Source of the DNA: Romboutsia sp. CE17
Lineage (GTDB): Bacteria > Bacillota > Clostridia > Peptostreptococcales > Peptostreptococcaceae
Direction of reading: 5' to 3'
DNA: 64,000 nucleotides
Assembly (NCBI RefSeq): GCF_012317385.1
Contig: NZ_CP051144.1
Location: forward strand, 1,426,001 to 1,490,000
The notes beneath the pieces were generated by a model that was given only the letters and a program-made list of their open reading frames with translations, was not told the origin of the DNA and did no database searches. This document shows, piece after piece, positions 1 through 8,847 of the stretch (position 1 is the first letter of the stretch; the number at the start of each line of letters is the position of its first letter). The position numbers and the translations under genes are program-made.

Positions 1-142
1 ATTCTCTTAAACTATGTATATCTTCCTTATACTTATCTATAATTTCCTCAATTGAAATTGCTATTTCTAGTAAATTATTACTATTTAATGCTTCTTCACA
101 TTTATTTATATCTAAATTTAAAATTTTTATTGACTCTTTCAT
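1..142 (-). CDS. hypothetical protein, 3' end outside the window
   Basis: An open frame reads leftward from an ATG at 142-140 and is still open at the window edge after 47 codons. An AGAAGG element lies about 9 bases upstream and is an acceptable ribosome binding site. The visible residues are mostly Lys, Glu, Ile, Leu and Asn and would form an amphipathic helix with one Cys near residue 14. I do not recognise a family. It diverges from the hydrolase at 331. Confidence 0.5.
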   Translation of the reverse strand, partial: MKESIKILNLDINKCEEALNSNNLLEIAISIEEIIDKYKEDIHSLRE

Positions 143-330
143 AAAATCCTACCTTCTATTTTTATGTATATTATATCAAAAAATCATTTATCTAATATTA
201 TTTTTATATATTTTCTAATTAATTTTTTAATACTTTAAACAATAAATACTATGATTATCAAAATGTATATATTTAAAAATATTTATTTTTATGATAAGAT
301 ATTAATAAGCAAAATTTAAGGAGATTGAAC

Positions 331-1269
331 ATGAAAAAGAAAAAAATAATTATATCTATATCAATAATTTTATTACTAGGAATTATAGGTATCAGTGCTT
401 ATGTTGGTAATTATTTTTATAATTTAGCCTTAAATCCTAACACCCCTAAAGATATGATATTTGGTGATGATGAAGATGATTCACTTGAAGTTAAAGAAGA
501 TGTTGATTGGCTTATTGAAAAGTCAAATTATACAGATAGATACATCACTTCATTTGATAACTTAAAACTTCATGCATATGAAGTAATTAATGAAAATAAT
601 AGTGATAAATGGGCCATTGTTGTTCATGGATACACTAGTGAAGGTAAGTATGTAAGTTCAAAGGCTAAGCATCTATACATGATGGGTTATAATGTTTTAA
701 TTCCAGACTTAAGAGCACACGGACAAAGTGAAGGTGATTATATAGGTATGGGATGGGATGATAGACTTGATATTATAGATTGGATTGATTATATAGTTGA
801 AAATAATCCAGATGCAAAAATAGCACTCCATGGAACATCTATGGGGTCAGCTACAGTTTTAATGGTATCTGGAGAGGAACTACCTTCCAATGTAAAGGCC
901 ATAGTTGCTGATTGTGGTTATACTTCTGTATGGGATCAATTTACTTATCAACTTAAAAGTTTATTCAACCTAAAACCATTCCCTGTAATGAATATATCAG
1001 ATATAGTTACACGAATTCGTGCTGGATATTCTCTAAAAGAGGCTTCCGCAATAGATCAAGTAAAAAACTCAAAAACACCTATATTATATATACATGGAGA
1101 TAAAGATGATTTTGTTCCTTATTATATGATGGATGAATTATATAATGCTACTAATTCCCCAAAAGAAAAACTAATAGTTGAAGGGGCTGAACATGCAAAC
1201 TCAGATTTAGTTAATCCAAAACTTTACTGGAATACAGTTAATAACTTCTTAAATAAATATATAAATTAA
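331..1269 (+). CDS. alpha/beta hydrolase, membrane-anchored
   Basis: A 312-residue serine hydrolase of the alpha/beta fold, probably an esterase or lipase-like enzyme acting outside the cell. A short lysine run is followed by one hydrophobic segment (residues 6-25) and no clear cleavage site, so an N-terminal anchor is likely. The oxyanion-side HG motif is at 99-100, the nucleophile elbow G-T-S-M-G places Ser at 170, the acid is Asp259/260 in HGDKDDFVP, and the base is His289 in EGAEHA. The order and spacing of the triad are typical. I chose the ATG at 331 because AAGGAG at 318-323 is seven bases away; a TTG six bases upstream is too close to that site. The substrate is unknown. Confidence 0.85.
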   Translation: MKKKKIIISISIILLLGIIGISAYVGNYFYNLALNPNTPKDMIFGDDEDDSLEVKEDVDWLIEKSNYTDRYITSFDNLKLHAYEVINENNSDKWAIVVHGYTSEGKYVSSKAKHLYMMGYNVLIPDLRAHGQSEGDYIGMGWDDRLDIIDWIDYIVENNPDAKIALHGTSMGSATVLMVSGEELPSNVKAIVADCGYTSVWDQFTYQLKSLFNLKPFPVMNISDIVTRIRAGYSLKEASAIDQVKNSKTPILYIHGDKDDFVPYYMMDELYNATNSPKEKLIVEGAEHANSDLVNPKLYWNTVNNFLNKYIN

Positions 1270-1287
1270 ATAAAATACATTTAATAA

Positions 1288-1327
1288 AAAATAAGGGGAT
1301 GTTATATTTGAACACCCCCTTATTTTT
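1288..1327. terminator. bidirectional terminator between hydrolase and cold-shock gene
   Basis: An inverted repeat with arms AATAAGGGG and CCCCTTATT, extended by a TGTT/AACA pair, is flanked by A and T runs on both sides. It lies between convergent genes and can stop transcription from both. Confidence 0.8.
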
Positions 1328-1535
1328 ATAATTTTTGAACATTAATTGCTGATGGTCCTCTATCAGCTTGGACAATATCAAAATTAACTTCTTCGCCCTC
1401 GTGTAAATCTTTGTTATGACCTTCTTCTTTTATATTAGAAAAATGAACGAAAACATCTTCTCCATTATCACTTCTTATAAAGCCATAACCTTTGTCAGTA
1501 TTAAACCATTTTACAACGCCTGTATAATTTGCCAT
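1326..1535 (-). CDS. cspA: cold-shock protein, CspA family
   Basis: A 69-residue single cold-shock domain, the normal length of the family. RNP1 (KGYGFI, residues 16-21) and RNP2 (VFVHF, 28-32) are intact, along with the N-terminal GxVKWFN strand, so single-stranded RNA/DNA binding should be retained. The role is RNA chaperone and growth or cold adaptation. An AAGGAGAT-type site lies just upstream of the ATG. It is a single-gene unit ending in the shared terminator. Which csp paralogue it is cannot be decided here. Confidence 0.93.
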   Translation of the reverse strand: MANYTGVVKWFNTDKGYGFIRSDNGEDVFVHFSNIKEEGHNKDLHEGEEVNFDIVQADRGPSAINVQKL

Positions 1536-1594
1536 TAAAATATCTCCTTATAATTATATTTCTACAGAGATATTATTTCTTAAATATTGTATTT

Positions 1595-2512
1595 TTATGC
1601 TTTATTTTCTTGCTTTGTTTTATTTGCACAATAAACTACGTATATAACAACTATTGCAAGGTATGGAAGCATTTGTATGAATTCTATTGGAAGATTAGCC
1701 CCTTGTAAATAGTTACTCATACTTTCGGCAAATCCAAATAAACTTGAAGTTAAAAGACCAACTATTGGATTAGCTTCTGCCATAGATTGAGTTGCAAGTG
1801 CTATATATCCTCTTCCTGAAGTCATTCCTGCTGAGAATAATGTTACATATCCCATAGATAAGAATGCCCCACCAAGAGCTGAAAGTATTCCACTCATAGT
1901 AAGTGCTATATATTTTACCTTATTAACACTTATTCCTACAGATTCAGCAGCTTCTGGACTTTCTCCAACTGCTTTTATTCTAAGTCCTAATTTTGTATAT
2001 TTAAACATTATCCATACAAGTAAAACTAATATTAACGCCACATATGTTAGTATGTTATGTCCAGATAAAATTTTACCTAGTACTGGTATATTTTCTATTA
2101 TTGGTATATTTATATTTGGTAATGCTAAAGAGTTAAGAGATGTAGATGCACCTTTATCTCCTGTTAGTAAATATAATCCAAATACCGTCATACCTGAAGC
2201 CATTAAGTTAAGTGATATACCTGATATAATAATATTTGATTTTAATTTAAGTGCAAAATATGCAATTATATTACTTAATATTATTCCTGATATCACTGCA
2301 AGTAACAATCCTATAAATGCACTTTGTGTAAAGTGACTACCTGCTACACCGACAAATGCAGCCGTTAACATTGTACCTTCTAAAGCTATATTTCTAGCTC
2401 CTGCACGAGCTGCTATCATAGCACCTAATGTTGTTAATAGTATTGGAGTTGTTGATCTTATAACTGCAAACCAGAATTCTTCTTTTAAAAAAATTTCAAA
2501 TAGAGCTCCCAT
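1595..2512 (-). CDS. nucleoside-type ABC transporter permease (second)
   Basis: A 305-residue polytopic inner-membrane permease of the branched-chain/BPD_transp_2 superfamily, similar to the YufQ/NupC subunit of purine nucleoside importers. Many hydrophobic segments are visible, and the ARAGARNIALEGTM stretch near residues 35-48 is the typical N-terminal signature of this subunit. Its ATG overlaps the stop of the upstream permease (TAATG), so the two are translationally coupled. It is the last gene of the operon starting at 7594. Family membership is clear; nucleoside specificity comes from its BmpA and ATPase partners. Confidence 0.9.
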   Translation of the reverse strand: MGALFEIFLKEEFWFAVIRSTTPILLTTLGAMIAARAGARNIALEGTMLTAAFVGVAGSHFTQSAFIGLLLAVISGIILSNIIAYFALKLKSNIIISGISLNLMASGMTVFGLYLLTGDKGASTSLNSLALPNINIPIIENIPVLGKILSGHNILTYVALILVLLVWIMFKYTKLGLRIKAVGESPEAAESVGISVNKVKYIALTMSGILSALGGAFLSMGYVTLFSAGMTSGRGYIALATQSMAEANPIVGLLTSSLFGFAESMSNYLQGANLPIEFIQMLPYLAIVVIYVVYCANKTKQENKA

Positions 2513-3600
2513 TATTTATCGCCCCCTTTGTTTTCATTGTTTGCTAGTGCTAGTTGGCTTTCTTTTCTTTGTTTTATAAAGTATAAAAATCTCTCAGCTG
2601 TAACTAAAAGAATTATTACTCCTTGTATAAGTGATACTATTTCATTTTGTACATCAGTTTGTCTCGCCATTATATCTGCACCAACACGGATATATGATAA
2701 AAAGAAAGCAGCTACTGGTACAAATATAGGGTTATTAGATGAAAGTATTGATATTATAACTCCATCCCAAGCGTAACTTGGAGCCATTGACCATTGGAAA
2801 CGTCTATACATACCTAACTTTTCTATAGCACCACCTATTGCTGCCACAAAACCAGATATAAATGAAGTATATAAAATTACTTTTTTTGTATTTATCCCAG
2901 AGTATCTTGCAAATTCTGGGTTTGATCCTACTATTCTTATTTCATATCCCCACTTAGTACGAGTTAAGAATATAAATAATAATATACATGTAACTATTGC
3001 TATTATAAAACCACTATGAAGTCTAGTTCCCTCAACTATATTAGAAAGAGACGCACTCTTTAAAAATTTAAGTGAAGCAAAGTTACTTGCTTGTCTATCT
3101 ATTAAAAACTTATTTACTATATAAAGACCAGTGTAGAAAAATACATAGTTAAGCATTAAAGATGTAACAAGCTCATTAGCTTTATACTTAACCTTACACC
3201 ACGCTGGTATACTACCAATTATACCGCCTATAAATCCTGCTATAACTATTGCTACCATTGGATGTATTCCACTTGGAAGTGGTATCATTATAGCCACTGC
3301 TGATGCTATAACTGCTCCTATGTAAAATGAAGCATCTGTTATCATAGAAAAGTTTCCTGATTTGAAAACTAAACTAATAGATAAACCTGTAAACATAAGT
3401 GGAACCATCATCTCAAGTACATTAAATAAGTATCTTTTTGAGCTTATAGGTCCTGTAAGTAGTGTTCCTAAAGCTTTCATTGGATTTTCACTAACCATAA
3501 ATATAATTACTGTTGTTATTAAAAGGGCAATGCCTACTGCAACAAATAGCCTTAATAAGTCAAAGTATTTTAGTATATTAAATTTACTGTCTTTATGCAT
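2512..3600 (-). CDS. nucleoside-type ABC transporter permease (first)
   Basis: A 362-residue permease of the YufP/NupB type, which pairs with the next gene to form the membrane channel. It has an N-terminal cytosolic stretch and about nine to ten hydrophobic segments. I chose the ATG at 3600 over a TTG at 3615 because GGAGGTG sits nine bases before the ATG. The gene starts eight bases inside the end of the ATPase gene, which fits coupled translation. The family is read from the sequence; the transported solute is inferred from partners. Confidence 0.9.
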   Translation of the reverse strand: MHKDSKFNILKYFDLLRLFVAVGIALLITTVIIFMVSENPMKALGTLLTGPISSKRYLFNVLEMMVPLMFTGLSISLVFKSGNFSMITDASFYIGAVIASAVAIMIPLPSGIHPMVAIVIAGFIGGIIGSIPAWCKVKYKANELVTSLMLNYVFFYTGLYIVNKFLIDRQASNFASLKFLKSASLSNIVEGTRLHSGFIIAIVTCILLFIFLTRTKWGYEIRIVGSNPEFARYSGINTKKVILYTSFISGFVAAIGGAIEKLGMYRRFQWSMAPSYAWDGVIISILSSNNPIFVPVAAFFLSYIRVGADIMARQTDVQNEIVSLIQGVIILLVTAERFLYFIKQRKESQLALANNENKGGDK

Positions 3601-5146
3601 AATAAGCACCTCCAATTACATCATCACTATCATGCTTAACTCCTAGCATGTAAAGACCTAATTCTTCTTCTGTAACATTTTTAGCATCATCAATATAACC
3701 AACTATTTTACCTTCATGCATAACTATTATGCTATCACTTAAAGATAAAACTTCACCTAAATCAGAAGATATAAGAAGTATTGCTTTTTTAGCTTCTCTC
3801 ATATCAAGTATCTTATGTCTTATAAACTCAATGGCTCCTACATCTATACCACGAGTTGGTTGGTTAACTATAAGAAGGTTTGGATCATACAAGAATTCAC
3901 GACCAACTATAACCTTTTGAATGTTACCTCCAGATAAGTCCTTTATAGACTGCTTTGTATTGTCATGCTTTACTATAAATTCTTTTACTAACTTAGTTGT
4001 AAATTCTTTTACTTTATTAAGGTTTAATAAACCTTTATTATTTAATTCCTTAGATGCATATATTTTAGATATTGCATTATCTTCTATTGATAGATTTGGA
4101 GCACTACCAAAATGTAATCTATCTTCAGATACATGAGATATACCTAATTCTTGTCTTTTTAGTATAGATGCTTTAGTTATATCATCTTTGCCTAAAGTTA
4201 TTTTTCCATTTACAATTTGAGTTGTACCTACAATAGCATTTACAAGTTCAGATTGTCCATTTCCTTCTATACCTGCTATACCTAGTATTTGTCCTTCTCT
4301 AACTGTAAAACTAACATCATCTACTACTACATTTTTAAATGAATTTTTAACAGTTAAATTATCTACTCTTAATACTACATCTCTAAAGTCTCTTTCTGTT
4401 TTTTCAATATTTAAATCTACATCACGACCAACCATAAGTTTTGATATTTCTTGTTCAGATAATTCACTAACTGAATAAGTTCCCATTGTTTTACCATCTC
4501 TTAGTACAGTTAATCTATCACAAAGTTCTTTTATTTCATGTAGCTTATGAGATATAAATATAATTGTATATCCTTGTTCTTTTAATAATTTTAATTGTTT
4601 AAATAGTTCTTCTATCTCCTGTGGTGTAAGTACTGCTGTTGGTTCATCTAGTATTAATATTTTAGCTCCTCTATATAAAGCTTTTAATATTTCTAGCTTT
4701 TGCTTCATTGCTATTGAAATGTCTTTAACCTTTGCTCTTGCATCAACTTTTAAATTATACTTTGTTGAAATTTCTTCTGTTTGCGCTATAGCTTCTTCAA
4801 TATTTATAAATCCTGATTTTGATGTTTCATGACCTAATATTAAATTTTCTGCAACAGTTAAAGAAGGCACCAGCATAAAATGCTGATGCACCATCCCTAT
4901 ACCTTTATCTAACGCTTGTTTTGAAGATGTAAAGTTAACTTTTTCTCCATTTACAAATATATCTCCACTTGTTTGTGGTATCATTCCAAATAGCATTTTC
5001 ATTAAAGTAGATTTTCCTGCACCATTTTCTCCTATAAGTGCATGAATTTCACCTTCATTAATAGCAATATTTACATTGTAGTTTGCAACTACACCACCAG
5101 GGTAGACCTTTGTTAAATTACTTACCTTTAATATTTCATTATTCAT
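3593..5146 (-). CDS. ABC transporter ATPase, double nucleotide-binding domain (sugar/nucleoside type)
   Basis: A 517-residue cytosolic ATPase with two fused nucleotide-binding domains, the layout of YufO/NupA and of ribose/galactose importers. The first domain has Walker A GENGAGKST near residues 38-46, a signature region in which the canonical LSGGQ is replaced by ISIAMKQK, and Walker B ILILDEPTA. The second has a degenerate Walker A (GIEGNGQSE) and an intact signature LSGGNIQK. One strong and one weak site is usual for this family. It energises uptake through the two downstream permeases with the BmpA protein as receptor. Confidence 0.93.
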   Translation of the reverse strand: MNNEILKVSNLTKVYPGGVVANYNVNIAINEGEIHALIGENGAGKSTLMKMLFGMIPQTSGDIFVNGEKVNFTSSKQALDKGIGMVHQHFMLVPSLTVAENLILGHETSKSGFINIEEAIAQTEEISTKYNLKVDARAKVKDISIAMKQKLEILKALYRGAKILILDEPTAVLTPQEIEELFKQLKLLKEQGYTIIFISHKLHEIKELCDRLTVLRDGKTMGTYSVSELSEQEISKLMVGRDVDLNIEKTERDFRDVVLRVDNLTVKNSFKNVVVDDVSFTVREGQILGIAGIEGNGQSELVNAIVGTTQIVNGKITLGKDDITKASILKRQELGISHVSEDRLHFGSAPNLSIEDNAISKIYASKELNNKGLLNLNKVKEFTTKLVKEFIVKHDNTKQSIKDLSGGNIQKVIVGREFLYDPNLLIVNQPTRGIDVGAIEFIRHKILDMREAKKAILLISSDLGEVLSLSDSIIVMHEGKIVGYIDDAKNVTEEELGLYMLGVKHDSDDVIGGAYYA

Positions 5147-5171
5147 TTAACACACCCCGATTCTAATTTAA

Positions 5172-6284
5172 TTATTTAGCATTTTTTATTATTTCTTTTA
5201 AATCAGCTTCATCCATACCTATAGCAGTATTAACTGTTATTTTTCCATCTTTTAATTGTTTTGAAATTTCACTTACTTTAGTTCTTATAGCTTCACTTAC
5301 TGTTGAAGTATATATATCATTTTCAGCAAGTCCTACTGCATCTTCTTTTATTCCTAATACACTATGAGTATTAAATTCTAATGACTCATTTAAGCATTTA
5401 TCCATTGTATCAAGTAGTGAGTTATCTATATTTTTTAATGCAGAAGATATTATATATTTTTGCTCTTCTTTTCCTTCATAAGCTAAAGCTTGGTCACTAT
5501 CTACACCTATTACATATTTTTTTGCATCTTTTGCAGCTTCTATTGATCCTGCTGAAGCTGGTCCTGCTGCTGTGAATACTACATCTGCTCCATTTGAATA
5601 TTGTGCTAATGTTATTTCTTTAGCTTTTGATGTATCTGTAAACGATCCTATATATGCTACTTCAACTTTAACATCTTTATCTATAAACTTAGCTCCTTCT
5701 ATATATCCAACTACAGAGTCATTTATAACAGCTGATGTATCTCTAGCTCCTACAAATCCTATAACCTTTTCTTCATTAGCTAGTTCCATATCACTAGTTG
5801 TAACTAAAGCAGCTAATGCACCTGCTAAAAATCCTGCTTCATTTTGCTTATATGTCATTGAGTAAACATTGTCTAAGTCATATTCATCGTAGTTAACATC
5901 TGTATCATATACTATATATTTTTTATCTTTGTAAAGCTCTGCTGTTTCTTCAACATGTTCTTTCATGTCCCATCCACCAGTTATTATTATATCTGCATCT
6001 GATTCTGAAGCATCTATTAATGATGGCTCAAATTTAGTTTGATCAAATCCCATTTCTATAACTTTAACTTCAACCTTATCACCAAATTGTTCTTCTATCT
6101 TCTTTATACCTTCATTTGCCGAGTCATTGATAGCTTTATCTCCTAGAGCTCCTGTTACTAATAGACTAACCTTTACCTTATCGTCAGCTGAAACTGATTC
6201 TTTTGAATCACTACCACATCCAACTAAGAAAGTTGCACTAAGTCCCATTGCTAAAAAAGTAGCTAATATCTTTTTCTTAAACAT
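5172..6284 (-). CDS. BmpA/Med-family substrate-binding lipoprotein
   Basis: A 370-residue solute receptor of the basic membrane protein family, which binds purine nucleosides in characterised relatives. The signal peptide ends in a lipobox (ATFLVGC, Cys near 23) followed by an acidic/serine linker, so it should be lipid-anchored outside the membrane. Typical elements are the GGWDM segment, FVGARDTSAV, a GAKFI..V hinge and VIGVDSDQA near the C-terminus. The start has GTGGAGGATTAAAT upstream, formed from the last codons of the M20 gene, two bases away. Genes upstream and downstream complete a nucleoside-type importer. It is distinct from the second BmpA at 59855. Confidence 0.9.
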   Translation of the reverse strand: MFKKKILATFLAMGLSATFLVGCGSDSKESVSADDKVKVSLLVTGALGDKAINDSANEGIKKIEEQFGDKVEVKVIEMGFDQTKFEPSLIDASESDADIIITGGWDMKEHVEETAELYKDKKYIVYDTDVNYDEYDLDNVYSMTYKQNEAGFLAGALAALVTTSDMELANEEKVIGFVGARDTSAVINDSVVGYIEGAKFIDKDVKVEVAYIGSFTDTSKAKEITLAQYSNGADVVFTAAGPASAGSIEAAKDAKKYVIGVDSDQALAYEGKEEQKYIISSALKNIDNSLLDTMDKCLNESLEFNTHSVLGIKEDAVGLAENDIYTSTVSEAIRTKVSEISKQLKDGKITVNTAIGMDEADLKEIIKNAK

Positions 6285-6286
6285 AT

Positions 6287-7594
6287 TTAATCCTCCACAT
6301 TGTACACATTAGTTTTATTTGTATCATTTAATAATTTTATATATTCATCAAATGTAAGCTTTGGCTTATAATTTGATAATATCTCTTTTGTACGCTTGCC
6401 ATCTTCTTTTAATAAATCTTTTACAGTCTCAATAAAATAACTTATTGGTAAATCATAAGCGATATAAGTGTCTTCTGTTCTAAAATCATTTCCATGAACT
6501 CTTCCAGCAAATCCTGATACTCCTATTTGAACAGTTGGAAGTAAGTATGATAAGTCACCAATATCTCCACTTGCAAAAGAATGACAATCTGAAAGTATCT
6601 TTTCTTCTTCCATAAACTTAAGCATATTGTCTTTTACAGCCTTTGTAAGATTTTCATCTTGGGTTAAAGGTAAATAACCACCTGTATTTGTTATTTCTAG
6701 ATTTGCTCCAAGTGATAAAGCTCCACCTCTTAGTGCTCTATCAACCTTTTTATTAACATCAACTATTGCATCTAATGTTTTTGCTCTTATGTACATATCT
6801 ATTACAACTTTATCAGGAACACTATTTACACTTGCACCACCTTCACTAATAACATAATGAAGTCTTATTGCATCTTCTTCTTTAAATGTTTCTCTTAAGT
6901 ACGCAATTGCATTTAATGCTACATTAGCTGCATTTAATGCATTTATACCATCACATGGATTAAGACCGGCATGTGCTGAAATCCCTTTAAATGTAATCTT
7001 CTTACCTAAAAATCCATTTAGACTAGAATTTACTTCTCCATAATGATTGGTACCTGGTGGCATTGCATGAGCAGATAAAACTAAATCTACATCATTAAAT
7101 GTTTTTAGCTTAATCATCTCCTGCTTTCCTGATATATAAGAAAGTTTATTTTCTTTTACTAGATTTTCTCTATAATCAAAATCACAATATTCTTCTGCTG
7201 GTGTTGCTATAAATGATACTTTACCACCAAGTTCTTCAAGTATATTCGATTCTTTTATAGCTAAGAATGTCCCTAACATCATACCTACTTGAGCATAATG
7301 ACCACAAGAATGAGCGCAGTTATCTTTTTTCCCTAGAAATTCATGCTCTGTACTTGGCACTGAATCTAGCTCGCATAACAACGCTATATGAGGACCTTCT
7401 TTTTTAGATTCTATTGTAGCTTTTATACCAGTTATTGCTATATCATTTTTATAGTCTATATTATACTTATCAAGCTTTTTGCATATTAATTTATTAGTGT
7501 TAAACTCTTTAAATCCAAGTTCTGGATTTTTGAATATCTCTTCACTTAAATCAATCATTTCTTTTTTTAGCGACTCTAAAAGTAAATTATCCAT
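6287..7594 (-). CDS. M20 family amidohydrolase/aminoacylase
   Basis: A 435-residue cytosolic metallohydrolase of the M20 (aminoacylase-1/peptidase D) family that cleaves N-acyl or peptide-like amides. Metal-site motifs are visible: CELDSVP, then HSCGH near residues 100-104, then a PAEEY glutamate pair, then a SAHAMPPG histidine; a lid/dimerisation domain follows. It opens the importer operon, so its substrate is probably what the BmpA system brings in. That is why I would not assume the ligand is only a plain nucleoside. I prefer the ATG at 7594 (GGAG eleven bases upstream) to a GTG at 7603, which lies too near the same site. Confidence 0.87.
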   Translation of the reverse strand: MDNLLLESLKKEMIDLSEEIFKNPELGFKEFNTNKLICKKLDKYNIDYKNDIAITGIKATIESKKEGPHIALLCELDSVPSTEHEFLGKKDNCAHSCGHYAQVGMMLGTFLAIKESNILEELGGKVSFIATPAEEYCDFDYRENLVKENKLSYISGKQEMIKLKTFNDVDLVLSAHAMPPGTNHYGEVNSSLNGFLGKKITFKGISAHAGLNPCDGINALNAANVALNAIAYLRETFKEEDAIRLHYVISEGGASVNSVPDKVVIDMYIRAKTLDAIVDVNKKVDRALRGGALSLGANLEITNTGGYLPLTQDENLTKAVKDNMLKFMEEEKILSDCHSFASGDIGDLSYLLPTVQIGVSGFAGRVHGNDFRTEDTYIAYDLPISYFIETVKDLLKEDGKRTKEILSNYKPKLTFDEYIKLLNDTNKTNVYNVED

Positions 7595-7654
7595 AATCCA
7601 CACTTCTCCGAACCTTTTTTATTTTTTTATTCATTTAATTCATTTTACTTATCT

Positions 7655-7682
7655 ATTATATCAGTTTTTCATTTTTTTTCAA
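7655..7682 (-). promoter_or_regulatory. sigma-A promoter for the M20/importer operon
   Basis: Reading leftward, TTGAAA (7682-7677) and TATAAT (7660-7655) are separated by 16 bases, with the M20 start about 60 bases further on. No operator-like repeat is obvious next to it. Confidence 0.65.
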
Positions 7683-8056
7683 TCTTTTCCAGATAATTTC
7701 AAGTTGAAATTTGTAATTTTTTGTAGTTCTTCACCTAATTATCGAACTTTAACTAAATTTTATTTCTTTATAATTCGTATTATTATAGCAATTATTACTT
7801 ATATTTTTCTATATCATTTCATATATCATATTTTTAATAAATATTATATATGAATATTTATTTTGCTCATTTATTGTATACTATTTATTTGAATTATAAC
7901 TAATTTAGATATTTTATCTTTACTTATATATATTTTTATGTTCTTAAGCATAAAAAACAAAGGCATCTCTATAGCATTATTTACTATATATCCACCTTTG
8001 CTTTTATACTTTTATTTATACATTACCTTTTACATAATCCAATTAACATTTTATAA
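7683..8056. other. AT-rich intergenic stretch, crcB terminator
   Basis: The stretch between the M20 promoter and crcB is very AT-rich. The only clear element is a hairpin at 7952-8004 (CAAAGG..CCTTTG outer arms, a TATAG/CTATA inner pairing, then a run of T when read leftward), which serves as the terminator of crcB. No other gene is evident. Confidence 0.6.
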
Positions 8057-8437
8057 CTATCTTGCTTCTATCTTTAAAATATATATTCCTATTATTACTC
8101 CTAGTAAACTTAATAATATATTAGATAATATATTTATTATTCCTATAGCAAATTTATTTTCAATAAACAAAGAAACTGTTTCATAGCTAAATGTAGAAAA
8201 AGTAGTTAAACCACCCATTAATCCTGTGGTTAAAAATAACTTTAAGTTATCTGATATGTAATTTGTATTTATACTTAAGTTCATGATAAATCCTATCAAT
8301 ATACCTCCTAATACATTAACTACTAAAGTTCCTAGAGGAAATGCACTTTGAATATACTTATTACATAATAAAGATATTTCATACCTTGATATTGCTCCTA
8401 TAAACCCTCCAAGTCCTACGCATAATAATGAAATCAC
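8057..8437 (-). CDS. crcB: CrcB/Fluc fluoride channel
   Basis: A 126-residue small membrane protein of the Fluc family, which exports fluoride as an antiparallel dimer. Four hydrophobic helices are visible, with the hallmark GGFIGAISRY near residues 10-19, GTLVVNVLGG near 36-45 and TGLMGGLTTFSTFSYE near 90-105, including the phenylalanine-box and Thr/Ser of the central sodium/fluoride path. Many Firmicutes carry two adjacent crcB genes; only one is present here. I looked for a fluoride riboswitch in the 110 bases upstream and did not find one. Confidence 0.92.
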   Translation of the reverse strand: MISLLCVGLGGFIGAISRYEISLLCNKYIQSAFPLGTLVVNVLGGILIGFIMNLSINTNYISDNLKLFLTTGLMGGLTTFSTFSYETVSLFIENKFAIGIINILSNILLSLLGVIIGIYILKIEAR

Positions 8438-8548
8438 TTATATCCCTCCTTTTAACTATGTTTATTATAGCATTTAATTGGCAATAGTTTTATATAAATA
8501 AATATCCTAATCACTCAATTTTCGATATTTGCTAATGGAGGTGTTATT

Positions 8549-8638
8549 ATGAATACTTTTTTAGAGATTGCTATAACTTGGGGTGTAGGTTTGACTATTA
8601 TAGTACTAATTTTGTTAAATATAGGTTTATTTAGATAA
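8549..8638 (+). CDS. 29-residue single-pass membrane peptide
   Basis: A short frame begins at an ATG seven bases after a consensus GGAGG (8537-8541) and ends at TAA. The peptide is a short polar start followed by one continuous hydrophobic helix (about residues 8-27) and an Arg at the end. The strong ribosome site and clean helix favour a real small membrane protein. No family is recognised. It lies alone between crcB (divergent) and the HD gene. Confidence 0.55.
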   Translation: MNTFLEIAITWGVGLTIIVLILLNIGLFR

Positions 8639-8782
8639 TTCAGTTGATAATGGTATTTATTCATATTCTTTAATTTCGTCTTATAATATCTCGTATTTTA
8701 TAGTTTTTGATAGCTAAATAAATATTGATTTATTTCTATTTAATTTTAATTTCAAACTTACTATTTTATTTTTAACTTTTAT

Positions 8783-8813
8783 TTGACAGATTAAATATAC
8801 CTTCTTATATAAT
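8783..8813 (+). promoter_or_regulatory. sigma-A promoter for HD-domain gene
   Basis: TTGACA at 8783-8788 is followed, 17 to 19 bases later, by TATATAAT (8806-8813). The HD gene starts 35 bases downstream. Confidence 0.65.
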
Positions 8814-8847
8814 ATAGGTTGAATATAATTTTCAAGGAGGTATTATT

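Noticed and set aside
8438-8540. Fluoride riboswitch in front of crcB
   Set aside because: The conserved GG-GATGG and pseudoknot elements are absent.
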